Translations under genes and position numbers: made by a program
In this document: positions 5,721 through 5,736 of the stretch, piece after piece
Position numbering within the stretch: the first letter of the stretch is position 1
Layout: every line of letters starts with the position of its first letter
The notes under the pieces: model-generated
The model's input: only the letters and a program-made list of their open reading frames with translations
Database searches by the model: none
Told to the model about the DNA's origin: nothing
DNA from: JAZOXB01 sp040096185
GTDB taxonomy: Bacteria; Bacillota; Clostridia; Oscillospirales; Oscillospiraceae
Reading direction: 5' to 3'
Length of the DNA stretch: 5,736 nt
Assembly (NCBI RefSeq): GCF_040096185.1
Contig: NZ_JBBMFF010000192.1
Span: 1 to 5,736, forward strand

Positions 5721-5736
5721 AAAATCAGCCCTCCCC

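Overview
This window is a classic replication-initiation and repair locus, all coding on the + strand, in the order dnaN – YgjV-like membrane protein – yaaA (S4 domain) – recF – remB (DUF370) – gyrB. The order dnaN-yaaA-recF-remB-gyrB is the one known beside the chromosomal origin of Bacillus and many Clostridia. The proteins are Firmicutes-like: a short GyrB without the long enterobacterial insertion, a YaaA-type S4 protein, and RemB. The DNA is GC-rich, with third codon positions mostly C or G. Both flanks carry a hairpin-rich dispersed repeat of a kind I associate with gut Oscillospiraceae/Ruminococcaceae. My best guess is a high-GC member of the Oscillospirales (Clostridia); genus cannot be named from this sequence.

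Layout. Positions 24-94 hold one copy of the hairpin repeat. Positions 97-404 are non-coding, poorer in G+C than the genes, and rich in DnaA-box-like sites, including three iterated 23-nt modules. An AT-rich stretch and a small hairpin lie just before dnaN. I read this as part of the origin (oriC) or the dnaA-dnaN intergenic region; dnaA itself is not in the window. Six genes fill 405-5606 with almost no spacing: a 6-nt gap, then overlaps of 4, 11, 1 and 8 nt, so they are probably co-transcribed and translationally coupled. Positions 5607-5660 hold a terminator-like stem without a T-tract. Positions 5661-5720 hold a second, inverted copy of the hairpin repeat.

How the genes fit together. DnaN is the sliding clamp that tethers the replicative polymerase. 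RecF loads recombinase at gapped DNA. GyrB is the ATPase/TOPRIM subunit of gyrase, which removes supercoils ahead of forks. YaaA is a small predicted RNA-binding protein linked to ribosomes. RemB belongs to a DNA-binding regulator family. The membrane protein between dnaN and yaaA is the unexpected member.

Most notable points: the YgjV-family insertion in the operon; two flanking repeat copies whose first hairpin differs in sequence but keeps its pairing; the iterated DnaA-box-like modules; and non-basic residues (T442, W456) in the quinolone-associated TOPRIM region of GyrB. I found no clearly new multi-gene system here.
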